Part shown: piece by piece, positions 33,171 to 41,827 of the stretch | Layout: the number at the start of each line of letters is the position of its first letter | Position numbering within the stretch: the stretch's first letter is position 1 | Origin: Spirochaeta thermophila DSM 6192 | GTDB taxonomy: Bacteria > Spirochaetota > Spirochaetia > Winmispirales > Winmispiraceae | Assembly: GCF_000147075.1 (NCBI RefSeq) | Contig: NC_014484.1 | Span: forward strand, 1,815,501 to 1,879,500 | DNA length: 64,000 bases | Reading direction: 5' to 3' | Made by a program: the position numbers and the translations under genes | The notes under the pieces: model-generated | Database searches by the model: none | Seen by the model: the letters and a program-made list of their open reading frames with translations, nothing else | What the model was told of the DNA's origin: nothing

Positions 33171-34165
33171 AACACCTCCCCGAGCACCGCGTAGTGGAGG
33201 AGAAACCAGAGGGCTGCACACAGGAGGGCCATCCGGAGGAGACCGGCGTGAAGGGAGACGACACGCACCGCAAGCTGCCGCCGCACATCGGCCGTGGCCG
33301 TAGCCCCGATGTACTGGAAGATCCTGTGGAGCGAGGTGGGGGTGTACCCGGAGAAGAACTGTCCGCCCGATATCTCAGCTATCCTCCTCAGGGTCTCTTC
33401 GTCGTACCCTTCTTCGAGCACCCCTGCGTACCGGGTACCGGTGCTGGGGTCGATCACATCGAGGCTCACAGGGCGGTCGCTTCCCACCCCCACCGTGAAC
33501 AGGGGGATACCGAGCTCCCTGGCCATCTCAGCCGCCGTCTCGGGCAGGATCTCACCGGTGGTGTTCTTGCCGTCCGTGAGGATCACGACGGCCCTGAAGG
33601 ATGCGTTCACACGCGAGAGGTGGAGGAGCGATGTCCCCACGCCCATACCGAGGGCCGTACCGTCACCGAGGGAGAAGAGACGGACGGCTTCCAGCCTTTC
33701 CAGGAAATACTCCACATCGATCGTGGGGGGCACCTCCAGGAGCGCTTCCTTCCCGAACAGGACGAGTCCGACCGCCATGTGGGGATACGAACGCACGAAT
33801 CCCCTGATGACCTCACGGGCCACCTGGAACCGCTGCCTCCCCGGAATATCCATCGCACCCATGCTCGGGGAGACATCGAGGGCTATGACGATGGTGGGAG
33901 GATCCGAGACCACCACCTGTTCCCGTTCCACCAGGTAGGGGCCCGAGAGGATGAGCACCATCAGGGAAAGCATACCCCACAGGGCCGCATCCCGGAGGAG
34001 GGAGGCGATCCTGTACCACAGCGGCAGGCCGGGGGGGATGTCGGAACCCCAGAAGACGAAGGGGAAACGCACCGCGCTCCCACACCCCCTCCTCCTCATC
34101 CATACGAACAGGCACACGAGCACGACGAAGAGCCAGAGGGCGCCGGGACGATAAAAACCTATCAT
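33167..34165 (-). CDS. batA: BatA, von Willebrand factor A domain membrane protein
   Basis: 332 residues: two N-terminal spans (ALWLFVVLVCLFVW; ALWGMLSLMVLILSG), VWA with MIDAS DVSPS, GDGTALGMG and LTDGKNTTGE, and one C-terminal span. Paralogue of batB; the two probably form a heteromeric complex served by the MoxR ATPase. ATGA overlap with the upstream gene. Confidence 0.93.
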   Translation of the reverse strand: MIGFYRPGALWLFVVLVCLFVWMRRRGCGSAVRFPFVFWGSDIPPGLPLWYRIASLLRDAALWGMLSLMVLILSGPYLVEREQVVVSDPPTIVIALDVSPSMGAMDIPGRQRFQVAREVIRGFVRSYPHMAVGLVLFGKEALLEVPPTIDVEYFLERLEAVRLFSLGDGTALGMGVGTSLLHLSRVNASFRAVVILTDGKNTTGEILPETAAEMARELGIPLFTVGVGSDRPVSLDVIDPSTGTRYAGVLEEGYDEETLRRIAEISGGQFFSGYTPTSLHRIFQYIGATATADVRRQLAVRVVSLHAGLLRMALLCAALWFLLHYAVLGEVL

Positions 34166-35022
34166 GCACCCCCCTCCTTCTCCGCGGCCTTCCTGGAGAG
34201 GAGTGCCCTCACGACCTCCAGGGAGGCCTTCTCGTGCTCAGGCGAGACCCGTCGGCTCCCGAAGCGGACCCCGTCGGCCTCGCGGAATACCCCGTACACC
34301 TGCCGGGCGAACTGCTCGGAGAGCACCCCGGGGAGCACATCCATGAGCTCCCGGGTGGTGGCCGAAGCGAATCGTGCGCCGTGGAACCGCGAGAGGTATT
34401 TCCTCGCGATCTCGATCAGCCTCGTGTAGAACTCGTCCTGCGGGAGCCCGTGGTACTCCTCCTCCAGTCTCCCCAACTGACGGAGCAGACCCCTGAGGAA
34501 GAAGCGCTCCTCCACGAATCGGCACCATGCCCTCACGAAGCCGAACCCGTTCGAGAGGAAGAGGAAGACAAGGAGGAGGATCCCCAACCCCACACCGCCG
34601 AGGAGGGCGAGGAAGAGACGGGTCCCTCGGGGGAGGAGCGGGTCCTTGTAGGGGGCGGGTTGGGTGAACCCGCGCTCATAGTAGGAGGAGACCACCACCT
34701 CCTGCGGCTCCAGGGTGAATGCCCCGCAGGGAAGGGACGGGACGAGGTGACTCCCCGGCTGGAAACTCATGAAATAGAAGGAGATCTGCACCCCACCCCG
34801 GACAGGCTTGAGCTCGATATCCTCCACCACCCCCCATTCGAGGGTGGGGACCTCCGGTCGCACGAGATCCTGTACATCCACCCCTTCGACCACCACACGC
34901 ATCTCCACCCTGTCCCCCACGAAGAATTCCGAGGGGAGGAAGGTGACGCTCCGCACGCGGGGAGCCGCGTACACCGCGGCCGACGTCACTGCAAGGAGAA
35001 GGGCACAGACCGCCCGCCTCAC
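34162..35022 (-). CDS. Second BatD-like exported protein with DUF4381-type tail
   Basis: 286 residues. Signal peptide (AVCALLLAVTSAAVYAAP), BatD-like beta domain (VRSVTFLPSEFFVGDRVEM, then VRPEVPTLEW), one membrane span (LFLALLGGVGLGILLLVFLFL) and a helical cytoplasmic tail (EEYHGLPQDEFYTRLIEIAR, ATTRELMDVLPGVLSEQFAR) as in DUF4381-type proteins. Located where many bacteria have a small DUF4381 gene between DUF58 and batA; here it seems fused to a BatD-like ectodomain. GTG start, GTGA overlap with the DUF58 gene. Confidence 0.72.
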   Translation of the reverse strand: MRRAVCALLLAVTSAAVYAAPRVRSVTFLPSEFFVGDRVEMRVVVEGVDVQDLVRPEVPTLEWGVVEDIELKPVRGGVQISFYFMSFQPGSHLVPSLPCGAFTLEPQEVVVSSYYERGFTQPAPYKDPLLPRGTRLFLALLGGVGLGILLLVFLFLSNGFGFVRAWCRFVEERFFLRGLLRQLGRLEEEYHGLPQDEFYTRLIEIARKYLSRFHGARFASATTRELMDVLPGVLSEQFARQVYGVFREADGVRFGSRRVSPEHEKASLEVVRALLSRKAAEKEGGA

Positions 35023-35888
35023 CGACGCCTCCTCGAGAAAAAGCGTTTGAGCTGGACCACCGGATCCTCTGAGGTACTCATATCGAGGAGAGGGATCCTC
35101 CCACGCGCGCACTCCTCGGTGAGGAGGCGATCGAAGAATTCCCAATACCTGTGGTACCACCGGCGGAACTTCCCGCTCCGACCGAAGGCGGGGAGGACCG
35201 TGCCCGTCTCGGGGTCCAGGAGCTCCACGTACCCGGTGGGAGGGAAGTCCCTGTCGAGGACATCGCCGATCCTCACGAGGAAAAGATCGTGATGCGCACG
35301 GAGGAGGAGCAGATCGTCGAGGAAGCCCGCACTCCTGAAATCCGAGAGTACCACGCACATGCTCCGCCGTGGGAGCAGGTCGCGGGCCGTCCTGAGGGCC
35401 AGGGCGAGATCGGAGCCGCGTCCCCGAGGTCTCATGTCCCGGAACCTCCTGAGGAGGGCGAGCACGTGGGTCTTCCCCTTGCGAGGGAGGATGACGTCTT
35501 CCACCTCGTCGGTGAAAAAGAGCGCCCCCACCCTGTCGTTGTTCTCGAGGGTCACGAGAGAGAAGATGGAGAACAGGATCTCGAGATAGTCGAACTTGCT
35601 GTACTGGTTCGAGCCGAACCGCATGCTCCGGGACACATCCACCACGAGGAAGAGGACGAGCTCCCTCTCCTCACGGAAGACCTTGGTGTGCGGTTCTCCG
35701 AACCGGGAGGTCACGTTCCAATCGATGAGGCGCACATCGTCTCCGGGTACGTACGTCCGCACTTCCTGGAAGTCCATCCCCTGTCCCTTGAACACCGAAC
35801 GGTAGTTCCCCGCATACAGCCCTTCGAGGATGATGTCCGAGAAGAGGGAAAGCTGTCTGATCCTGGCCCGGAGTCGGAAAGGGTCCAT
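35019..35888 (-). CDS. DUF58 protein (MoxR partner)
   Basis: 289 residues. DUF58 signature FKGQGMDFQEVRTYVPGDDV, RLIDWNVTSRFGEPHTKVF, followed by a VWA-like half with DVSRSM and LSDFRS. DUF58 proteins are encoded directly after moxR throughout bacteria and are thought to be chaperoned by it. No signal peptide or membrane span. GAGAGGACGT Shine-Dalgarno, 8 bases after moxR. Confidence 0.93.
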   Translation of the reverse strand: MDPFRLRARIRQLSLFSDIILEGLYAGNYRSVFKGQGMDFQEVRTYVPGDDVRLIDWNVTSRFGEPHTKVFREERELVLFLVVDVSRSMRFGSNQYSKFDYLEILFSIFSLVTLENNDRVGALFFTDEVEDVILPRKGKTHVLALLRRFRDMRPRGRGSDLALALRTARDLLPRRSMCVVLSDFRSAGFLDDLLLLRAHHDLFLVRIGDVLDRDFPPTGYVELLDPETGTVLPAFGRSGKFRRWYHRYWEFFDRLLTEECARGRIPLLDMSTSEDPVVQLKRFFSRRRR

Positions 35889-35896
35889 ACGTCCTC

Positions 35897-36886
35897 TCAG
35901 GGTACCGGCACCTGTTCGAGAAGGGCCTCTATCACCCTCTCGGCGTCCATGTCCTCTGCCTCGGCCTCGTAGGAGAGGACGACCCTGTGACGGAGCACCG
36001 GATACGCCACGTCCTTTACATCCTCGGGGATGACGAATCCTCTCCCATCGAGGAGGGCCTTTATCTTCGCACACCGATAGAGGGCGATGGTGGCGCGCGG
36101 AGACGCGCCGAACTCGATGAACCGGGCGTACGAGGTCCTCGACTTCGAACGCTGTCGGGTGGCCGCCACGATGGAAACGATATACTCCTCTATGCGGGGA
36201 TCCACGAGCACGCTCTGCGCGATCTCCTGGAGTCGCTTGAGATCGGTCTTGAAGAGCACCTGCTTCACCTTCACGTCCTCTTCGATCCCCTTCCTCCTCA
36301 GGATCTCGAGCTCCTCCTGTGGGGAGGGATACCCTATGAGGATCTTGAGCAGAAACCTGTCGAGCTGCGCCTCGGGAAGGGGATAGGTCCCCTCCTGCTC
36401 GATGGGGTTCTGGGTGGCCAGGACGAAGAACGGATCCGGCAGCGCGTAGGAGGTATCACCTATGGTCACCTGCCGCTCCTGCATGGCCTCCAGAAGTGCC
36501 GACTGCACCTTGGCGGGCGCCCTGTTTATCTCATCGGCGAGCACGATGTTGGAGAACACAGGCCCCCTCCGCACCACGAACTCACCGGTCTGCTGCCGGT
36601 AGACCAGGGTACCCGTGAGGTCGGCGGGGAGCAAGTCGGGGGTGAACTGGATGCGCTTGAAGCTCGCATCGAGGATCCCCGCGAGCGTCTTCACGGCGAG
36701 CGTCTTGGCGAGGCCTGGAACACCTTCGAGGAGCACATGACCTCCTGCGAGGAGCCCCATCATGAGCCCCTCGAACATGGCCTCCTGGCCCACCACGACT
36801 CGGGAGAATTCCTCCCTGCACTTCGAGAGGAGCTCCTGAGCCCTCCCGACCTTGACCTCGAGATCGCTCTGGGATTCAGCCTTCAT
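35897..36886 (-). CDS. MoxR-family AAA+ ATPase
   Basis: 329 residues. Walker A EGVPGLAKT, Walker B VLADEINRAP, sensor 1 LATQNPIEQEG, sensor 2 region ASPRATIALYRCAK. Hexameric chaperone-type ATPase thought to assemble or activate VWA-domain proteins, here BatA and BatB. GGAAGG before the ATG. It follows argJ by 39 bases, with a small CCGCT-CGT-AGCGG hairpin over the argJ stop. Confidence 0.95.
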   Translation of the reverse strand: MKAESQSDLEVKVGRAQELLSKCREEFSRVVVGQEAMFEGLMMGLLAGGHVLLEGVPGLAKTLAVKTLAGILDASFKRIQFTPDLLPADLTGTLVYRQQTGEFVVRRGPVFSNIVLADEINRAPAKVQSALLEAMQERQVTIGDTSYALPDPFFVLATQNPIEQEGTYPLPEAQLDRFLLKILIGYPSPQEELEILRRKGIEEDVKVKQVLFKTDLKRLQEIAQSVLVDPRIEEYIVSIVAATRQRSKSRTSYARFIEFGASPRATIALYRCAKIKALLDGRGFVIPEDVKDVAYPVLRHRVVLSYEAEAEDMDAERVIEALLEQVPVP

Positions 36887-36925
36887 CTGGCCTTCCTTTC
36901 ATGCTGGAGAATTCCCTCGTATCCG

Positions 36926-38215
36926 CTACGAGCGGTAGTCCGCATTGATGTGGACATACTCCACGGTGAGATCGGAACCCAGCACCACCGCCCGGCCCTC
37001 GCCTTCCTCGTATTCCAGTCGCACGTCCACGAGTCCCTGGTGCGGAGGAAACACCTTGCCCGATGGTTCCATGGCGGTGGCCCTGAGATACGAGGATAAC
37101 AGAACTTCCTTCTCTCTATCAAGCAAAAACCGCCCCTTCTCGAACACCACCTGGTCGGCCATCCACACCCGCACCCCCTCGGGCCGCATCCCCACCCCCC
37201 TGCGCCCCAACCACGCCCCCGCAGCCGAGAGAACCCTCCCCACATTCGGATCGCACCCCGCAATCGCGGTCTTGAACAGCGGGGAGTTCACCACCGCCTT
37301 CCCCACCCCCCGCGCCACCTCATCGTCCCAGCCCCGCACCTCCACCCGCACCACGTGCCCCGTCCCCTCGCCGTTCCGCACCACCTGCTCCGCCAGGAAC
37401 CCGCACACCCGCTCCAGCGCCTCCCGGAACTCCCCCTCCCCCACACGCTCCCTCCGCGCCGTGGACACCAGGAACACGCTGTCGCTCGTACTCTGGTCGC
37501 CGTCCACCGAGATGCAGTTGAACGTCCTGTCGACCACCTCCCCCAGCGTCCCGTCCAGGACCTCCGGATCCACCTCCACATCGGTGAACAGGAACACGAG
37601 CATCGTCGCGAGGTGGGGCTCGATCATCCCCGCCCCCTTCGCCATCCCCCACAGCATCCCCTCCCCTACCGGCACCGCGCACAGCTTGGGGTACGCATCC
37701 GTGGTCATGATCGCCCGCGCGAGCGCCACCCCGTCCGCACTCCCCAACCCCGCCGCAAGCCTCCCCGCCTCCTCACACATCCGCTCCACCGGCAGCTCCC
37801 ACCCGATGATCCCGGTGGACGACGGCACGAGCAGCCCGGGATCGATCCCCACCGCCTCACCCACCCGCTCGCGCACTCGGAGCGCGTACTCCTCGCCGTG
37901 CGCAGTCCCCACGTTGGCGATACGGTTGTTGATCACGAACCCCTGGATCGGCCTCCCCTGCATCGCCCGCCCTATCCGCACCGGTACCCCCGGGAAGGCG
38001 CTCGACGTGAACCGCGCCGCCCACCGCACCGTCGGCTCATCCAGGACCACCAGGGAAAGATCCATGAGCAACTGCCTGTCCGGCCGCTCCACCGGAGCGA
38101 AACCGAACCGCACCGTGGAAGCCCGCACCCCCTCGGGCAGCTGCGCATACCTCCTGCAGAACCCCTCGTACTCCTCCTTCGACGAGAACACCAGATCACT
38201 CCACCATCGAGTCAT
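36926..38215 (-). CDS. argJ: Glutamate N-acetyltransferase/ornithine acetyltransferase ArgJ
   Basis: 429 residues. Transfers acetyl from N-acetylornithine to glutamate (arginine pathway, acetyl cycle); autocleaves before the nucleophile Thr204 in PHLATMLVFLF. Other family motifs: PSSTGIIGWELP, MTTDAYPK, KGAGMIEP, SVDGDQSTSDSVFL. The usual NAxTG segment reads ANVGTAHGEE. ATG chosen for GGGAGG upstream. Bases 37,140-38,200 are in a strong C-rich (plus strand) patch, while the last 70 codons have ordinary composition. Probably first gene before moxR. Confidence 0.94.
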   Translation of the reverse strand: MTRWWSDLVFSSKEEYEGFCRRYAQLPEGVRASTVRFGFAPVERPDRQLLMDLSLVVLDEPTVRWAARFTSSAFPGVPVRIGRAMQGRPIQGFVINNRIANVGTAHGEEYALRVRERVGEAVGIDPGLLVPSSTGIIGWELPVERMCEEAGRLAAGLGSADGVALARAIMTTDAYPKLCAVPVGEGMLWGMAKGAGMIEPHLATMLVFLFTDVEVDPEVLDGTLGEVVDRTFNCISVDGDQSTSDSVFLVSTARRERVGEGEFREALERVCGFLAEQVVRNGEGTGHVVRVEVRGWDDEVARGVGKAVVNSPLFKTAIAGCDPNVGRVLSAAGAWLGRRGVGMRPEGVRVWMADQVVFEKGRFLLDREKEVLLSSYLRATAMEPSGKVFPPHQGLVDVRLEYEEGEGRAVVLGSDLTVEYVHINADYRS

Positions 38216-38256
38216 GAGACCTCCCTTACGGTACAGGAGAAGAAACACCCCCATGC

Positions 38257-38285
38257 TACACAAAAGATCCACGATATTCTATACT
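38257..38285 (+). promoter_or_regulatory. Possible promoter of the PHP phosphatase gene
   Basis: TACACA (38257-38262), 17 bases, TATACT (38280-38285); leader about 37 bases ending AAGGAG. The -10 lies inside the palindrome at 38270-38293. Confidence 0.45.
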
Positions 38286-38293
38286 TTATCGTG
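38270..38293. promoter_or_regulatory. Candidate operator: inverted repeat between argJ and the PHP phosphatase
   Basis: CACGATA, 10 bases, TATCGTG: perfect 7-bp arms spaced about two helical turns centre to centre, in the divergent intergenic region. It does not match the classical ArgR box. Confidence 0.5.
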
Positions 38294-38328
38294 TAGTATC
38301 TCTGCAACGGCGGACCAAGGAGTCATTC

Positions 38329-39159
38329 GTGTACCACACCAACTACCACACCCACACCTCATTCTGCGACGGAAAAGGCAAGCCCGAAGACTACTTCAAG
38401 GCCGCAGAATCCCGGGGCCTCCTCGCCCTCGGCTTCTCGAGCCACGCCCCCCTCCCCTACAAGAACGACTGGACCATGAAGGAACGGGACCTCCCCGCCT
38501 ACAGGGAAGCCGTGGAAACCCTCAAACGGACGAGCGAGAAACTCGACATCTACCTCGGACTCGAGATAGACTACCTGCCCCCTCACCTCACCCCCGCGGA
38601 CGAGCGGTTCCAGCCCCTCGACTTCACCATCGGTGCGGTCCACGTAGTGGAAGACGCCGCCCGCCACACCTTCCATGAGATCGACGGCCACCCCAAGGAC
38701 TACAAGGCATGTATCGAGCTCTTCGGCGGCATACAACCCTTCGTGGAATGGTACTACCGCCAGGTGGCCCAGATGTGCCGCGAAACCCCGCCCACCATCG
38801 TGGCACACCTCGACCTCATCAAGAAGAACAACCAGCGCAACGAGTTCTTCACCGAAGAGGAACCCTGGTATCGGAACGCCGTCGCCTCGTGCCTCGACGT
38901 CATCGCCGAGGTGGGCTCCCTTCTCGAAGTGAACACGGGCGGCCTCGCCCGGAAATGCATCTCCACGATCTACCCCTCGCCGTGGATCCTCCGCCTCGCG
39001 CGGGAGCGGGATATCCCCCTGGTGCTCAGTTCCGACGCCCATGACCCCGCCCAGGTGGACTTCGCCTTCGACGAGGCAGTCGCCCTCATGAAAGAGGCGG
39101 GGTACACCAAGGTGTACGCCCTCCTGGGTGGGGAATGGATTGAGCGACCCCTCGAGTGA
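38329..39159 (+). CDS. PHP-family histidinol-phosphatase
   Basis: 276 residues, PHP metal-dependent phosphatase of the HisK type (last but one step of histidine synthesis). Metal ligands in NYHTHTSFCDG, GFSSHAPLP, LGLEIDYLP, IGAVHVV, VAHLDLIK and SSDAHDPAQVDFAF. Length and order of motifs fit histidinol phosphatase, but related PHP enzymes act on other phosphates. GTG start, AAGGAG 6 bases upstream. Confidence 0.88.
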   Translation: MYHTNYHTHTSFCDGKGKPEDYFKAAESRGLLALGFSSHAPLPYKNDWTMKERDLPAYREAVETLKRTSEKLDIYLGLEIDYLPPHLTPADERFQPLDFTIGAVHVVEDAARHTFHEIDGHPKDYKACIELFGGIQPFVEWYYRQVAQMCRETPPTIVAHLDLIKKNNQRNEFFTEEEPWYRNAVASCLDVIAEVGSLLEVNTGGLARKCISTIYPSPWILRLARERDIPLVLSSDAHDPAQVDFAFDEAVALMKEAGYTKVYALLGGEWIERPLE

Positions 39160-39222
39160 TGCTCCCCCAATGTAGAGAGAAAAAAAGCTGATTTTTTGCC
39201 CGGAATCCGTTACCTTATAGAT

Positions 39223-39822
39223 ATGACATCGCCGCTCAGGGTCTACCTCGTACGACACGCCGCCTGCAGCGCCCGAGGTTTCATCGGGATCACCGATCCC
39301 CCCCTTTCGGAAGAAGGGCTGCGCCAACGGGAGGCCCTCGCCCGGTTCTTCGCACCGCTTCGCCTCGAGGCGGTCTACACCAGCCCCCTCGCCCGGGCGC
39401 GGGCAACCGCAGAAGTCCTCGGCACACCGCAGGAGGTGGAAGCCTTGAGGGAAATCGACTTCGGCCAGTGGGAGGGGAAACTCCACGAGGAGATCCCCCG
39501 TGGACTCCTCGAGGCGTGGTACCAGAACCCCCACACCACCTCTCCCCCCGGCGGAGAGACCCTCGCCCGGCTCGCACAGCGGGTGCTCCCCGCCTTCAAG
39601 GAGATCGTCTCCCGACACGGTCCCGGTGAGCGCATCGCCCTGGTCTCCCACGGCGGCCCGCTCCGCACCATCGTGTGTTCAGTACTCGGTCTCCATCTCG
39701 CCTACCTCTGGCACTTCGACCTCGACCGGGCGAGCGTGAGCGCCGTGGACGTCTATCCCACAGGCTACACCTCACTCGCCTTCCTCAATCACACCTTTCA
39801 CCTGGAGGAACCAGCTCGATGA
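39223..39822 (+). CDS. Histidine phosphatase family protein (phosphoglycerate-mutase-like)
   Basis: 199 residues. Phosphohistidine motif YLVRHAACSARG (RHG replaced by RHA), YTSPLARARATAEVL, FGQWEGK and second catalytic His in ALVSHGGPLRTI. The family includes alpha-ribazole phosphatase (CobC) and 2,3-PGA phosphatases; no cobalamin genes are near. No Shine-Dalgarno; TACCTT lies 6 bases before the ATG (leaderless geometry), though no good -35 is seen. Coupled by ATGA to the next gene. Confidence 0.85.
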   Translation: MTSPLRVYLVRHAACSARGFIGITDPPLSEEGLRQREALARFFAPLRLEAVYTSPLARARATAEVLGTPQEVEALREIDFGQWEGKLHEEIPRGLLEAWYQNPHTTSPPGGETLARLAQRVLPAFKEIVSRHGPGERIALVSHGGPLRTIVCSVLGLHLAYLWHFDLDRASVSAVDVYPTGYTSLAFLNHTFHLEEPAR

Positions 39823-40685
39823 CCATTACCCCCCTCACCACCACTCCCCCTCCTCTCACCCGCACGGGGGAACTCGCCCTCCTCTTCCTCGGGACTGGGA
39901 CGGCCTTCTCGAAGAGGCTCTATCAGAACAACCTCCTGCTCGTGAAGAACGAGCAGCATCTCCTCGTGGACTGCGGTACGCGGGGAACCCAGGCCCTCCA
40001 CGAGCTCGGCCTCTCGGTCGGCGAGATACAGCACTACCTCTTCACCCACTCCCACGCCGACCACATAGGGGGGGCCGAGGAGATCATGCTGGTGAACCGC
40101 TACATGAAACGACGCAGGCCCCACCTGTACATCCCCCGCGCATATCAGCGGCTGCTCTGGAACGAGTCGCTCAAAGGGGGCTCCGCCTACAGCGAGCGAC
40201 ACCCCTTCAAGCCCCACCTCAACCTGGAAGACTTCTTCGTCATCCACACCCCCCGTCTCCTTTTCAAAAAGCCCAGGCCCATCTACCAGATCTGGGTGGG
40301 AGACATGGACATACTCCTCTACCGCACCATCCACATACCCGAACAGGCCCGCTCCTGGAAAGAGGCCGCATGGAGCACCGGGCTGCTCATCGACCGACGC
40401 ATCCTCTTCACCGGCGACACCCGCTTCGACCCGGAGATCATCACCTATTTCCACGAGCACTACCCGCTCGAGGTCATCTTCCACGACTGCCAGTTCTTCG
40501 ACGGAGGAGTCCACGCCTCGTTCGAGGAGCTCTGCACCCTTCCGGACGAGATAAAGGCCAAGACCTTTCTCATGCACTACGGCGACGACTGGGAGAGACA
40601 CCGATCCCGGGTGGAAGAGGCGGGATTCGCCGGCTTCGCCCGCGAACGCACCCTCTACCTGTTTCCGGCCGATCCGCCCAGATAG
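39819..40685 (+). CDS. MBL-fold hydrolase, RNase Z-like
   Basis: 288 residues. FLGTGTAFSKRLYQNNLLL and LVDCGTRGTQALHEL give the RNase Z/ElaC style opening; metal site THSHADHIGG, LFTGDTRF and LMHYGDDWE. The exosite arm of tRNase Z is not seen, so a phosphodiesterase or unrelated hydrolase is equally possible. ATGA overlap with the phosphatase gene implies a functional pair. Convergent with the DAG-kinase-like gene, 4 bases apart. Confidence 0.83.
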   Translation: MTITPLTTTPPPLTRTGELALLFLGTGTAFSKRLYQNNLLLVKNEQHLLVDCGTRGTQALHELGLSVGEIQHYLFTHSHADHIGGAEEIMLVNRYMKRRRPHLYIPRAYQRLLWNESLKGGSAYSERHPFKPHLNLEDFFVIHTPRLLFKKPRPIYQIWVGDMDILLYRTIHIPEQARSWKEAAWSTGLLIDRRILFTGDTRFDPEIITYFHEHYPLEVIFHDCQFFDGGVHASFEELCTLPDEIKAKTFLMHYGDDWERHRSRVEEAGFAGFARERTLYLFPADPPR

Positions 40686-40689
40686 CCCC

Positions 40690-41730
40690 TCAGGCGAGGA
40701 CGTAACAGCCCGCAGCGACCCGCTCGATGAGCAGGGGAAACTCCTCCTTTCCGAGCCACCACGCCTCTCCGTCGAGCTGCACCGGAAGCCGCACCCGGGA
40801 ACGGATCCGAACCCTCTCGGCAGAGAGGAGGCGCACCTCGGGCCGGCCGCCGTGTTCCCCCCGATAGAGCAGGTTCTTCACCTCGAGCCTCCTGAGAAGG
40901 GGGGCGTGCCGGATGAGACAGAGGTTCTCCCTCCCAGGGAGGATGGGCTTCCCGTTCCCGTACGTACGCCCTCCGGAACTACCGAACGCCATGATGAGAA
41001 AGAGGTCCTCGAGCACCACCCGCTCCCTGCCGCTCACCACCTCCACCTCCACGGGTCGTTGAGGCACCACGAGCTCGTAGAACAGGGTGGCCAGATCGCC
41101 CACCGTGCTGTACCAGGTTCCCGGCATGCGGCCACCCCACCTCGCCTTCACCCGGTTGACCACCAGTGAGACGAAGGCGTCTATCCCCACGCTCACCACA
41201 TTGGCGCCCCAGCGGGGGGAGGCGGACCGGGCCGTGGTACACGCATACACCGGCACCGGCTTCACCACGTGACTCGAGAGGATCCGCCGCACCCCCTCCT
41301 CGAGACTCCCCACATCGGCCCCATCGTTTCCGCTCCCCAAGGGCAGCCTGAGAAGCCAGACATCGTCACCCGCATGCTCCCACTCCTGCCGGATACCATG
41401 GAGCACCTCGTTGTGGGTACCGTCGCCGCCGCAGCTTATGATCAGGAGTCTCCCCCTCCTCCTCCGCACCGCCTTCCTGACCTGGAAGACCGCATGCCCC
41501 GGAAAGTGCGAATAGGCCGCCCGGCAGAATCGGGGCAGCGGACCCGGCCCGTCGGGAAGGGCCGCGAGGGCCCTCTCGAGGAGGGGAGCGAGGGCCGAAG
41601 GCCGTGCGAGTATCCCGCTCGCAGGGTTGAGGAGTATGAACACCTCCCATCCCGAGGAGAAGAGCCCCGATCGGGCCGCCGCACTCCCCAGGATGTCCAC
41701 CAGGAGGTGGTGAAGGGCATATCGACTCAT
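40690..41730 (-). CDS. Diacylglycerol-kinase-family lipid kinase
   Basis: 346 residues, DAGK catalytic (YegS/DgkB) fold. LLNPASGI opening, nucleotide motif SCGGDGTHNEVLHGI, LPLGSGND, then VVSVGIDAFVSL and the C-terminal half with FGSSGGRTYGNGKPI and VQLDGEAWW. Phosphorylates a lipid such as diacylglycerol or a sphingoid base. No Shine-Dalgarno; TATACT is 6 bases before the ATG. An N-terminal extension of about 30 residues precedes the fold. Confidence 0.87.
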   Translation of the reverse strand: MSRYALHHLLVDILGSAAARSGLFSSGWEVFILLNPASGILARPSALAPLLERALAALPDGPGPLPRFCRAAYSHFPGHAVFQVRKAVRRRRGRLLIISCGGDGTHNEVLHGIRQEWEHAGDDVWLLRLPLGSGNDGADVGSLEEGVRRILSSHVVKPVPVYACTTARSASPRWGANVVSVGIDAFVSLVVNRVKARWGGRMPGTWYSTVGDLATLFYELVVPQRPVEVEVVSGRERVVLEDLFLIMAFGSSGGRTYGNGKPILPGRENLCLIRHAPLLRRLEVKNLLYRGEHGGRPEVRLLSAERVRIRSRVRLPVQLDGEAWWLGKEEFPLLIERVAAGCYVLA

Positions 41731-41736
41731 ACGGCG

Positions 41737-41764
41737 AGTATACACGGAATCCCCGGAAATGCAA
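41737..41764 (-). promoter_or_regulatory. Leaderless-type promoter of the lipid kinase
   Basis: TTGCAT (41759-41764), 16 bases, TATACT (41737-41742), 6 bases, ATG. Confidence 0.6.
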
Positions 41765-41827
41765 GGAAAACCGTGCTAGACGCGGAGCGAGCAGGATGCT
41801 AGGCTTGGCGGGAGGAAAGGAGGTCCC

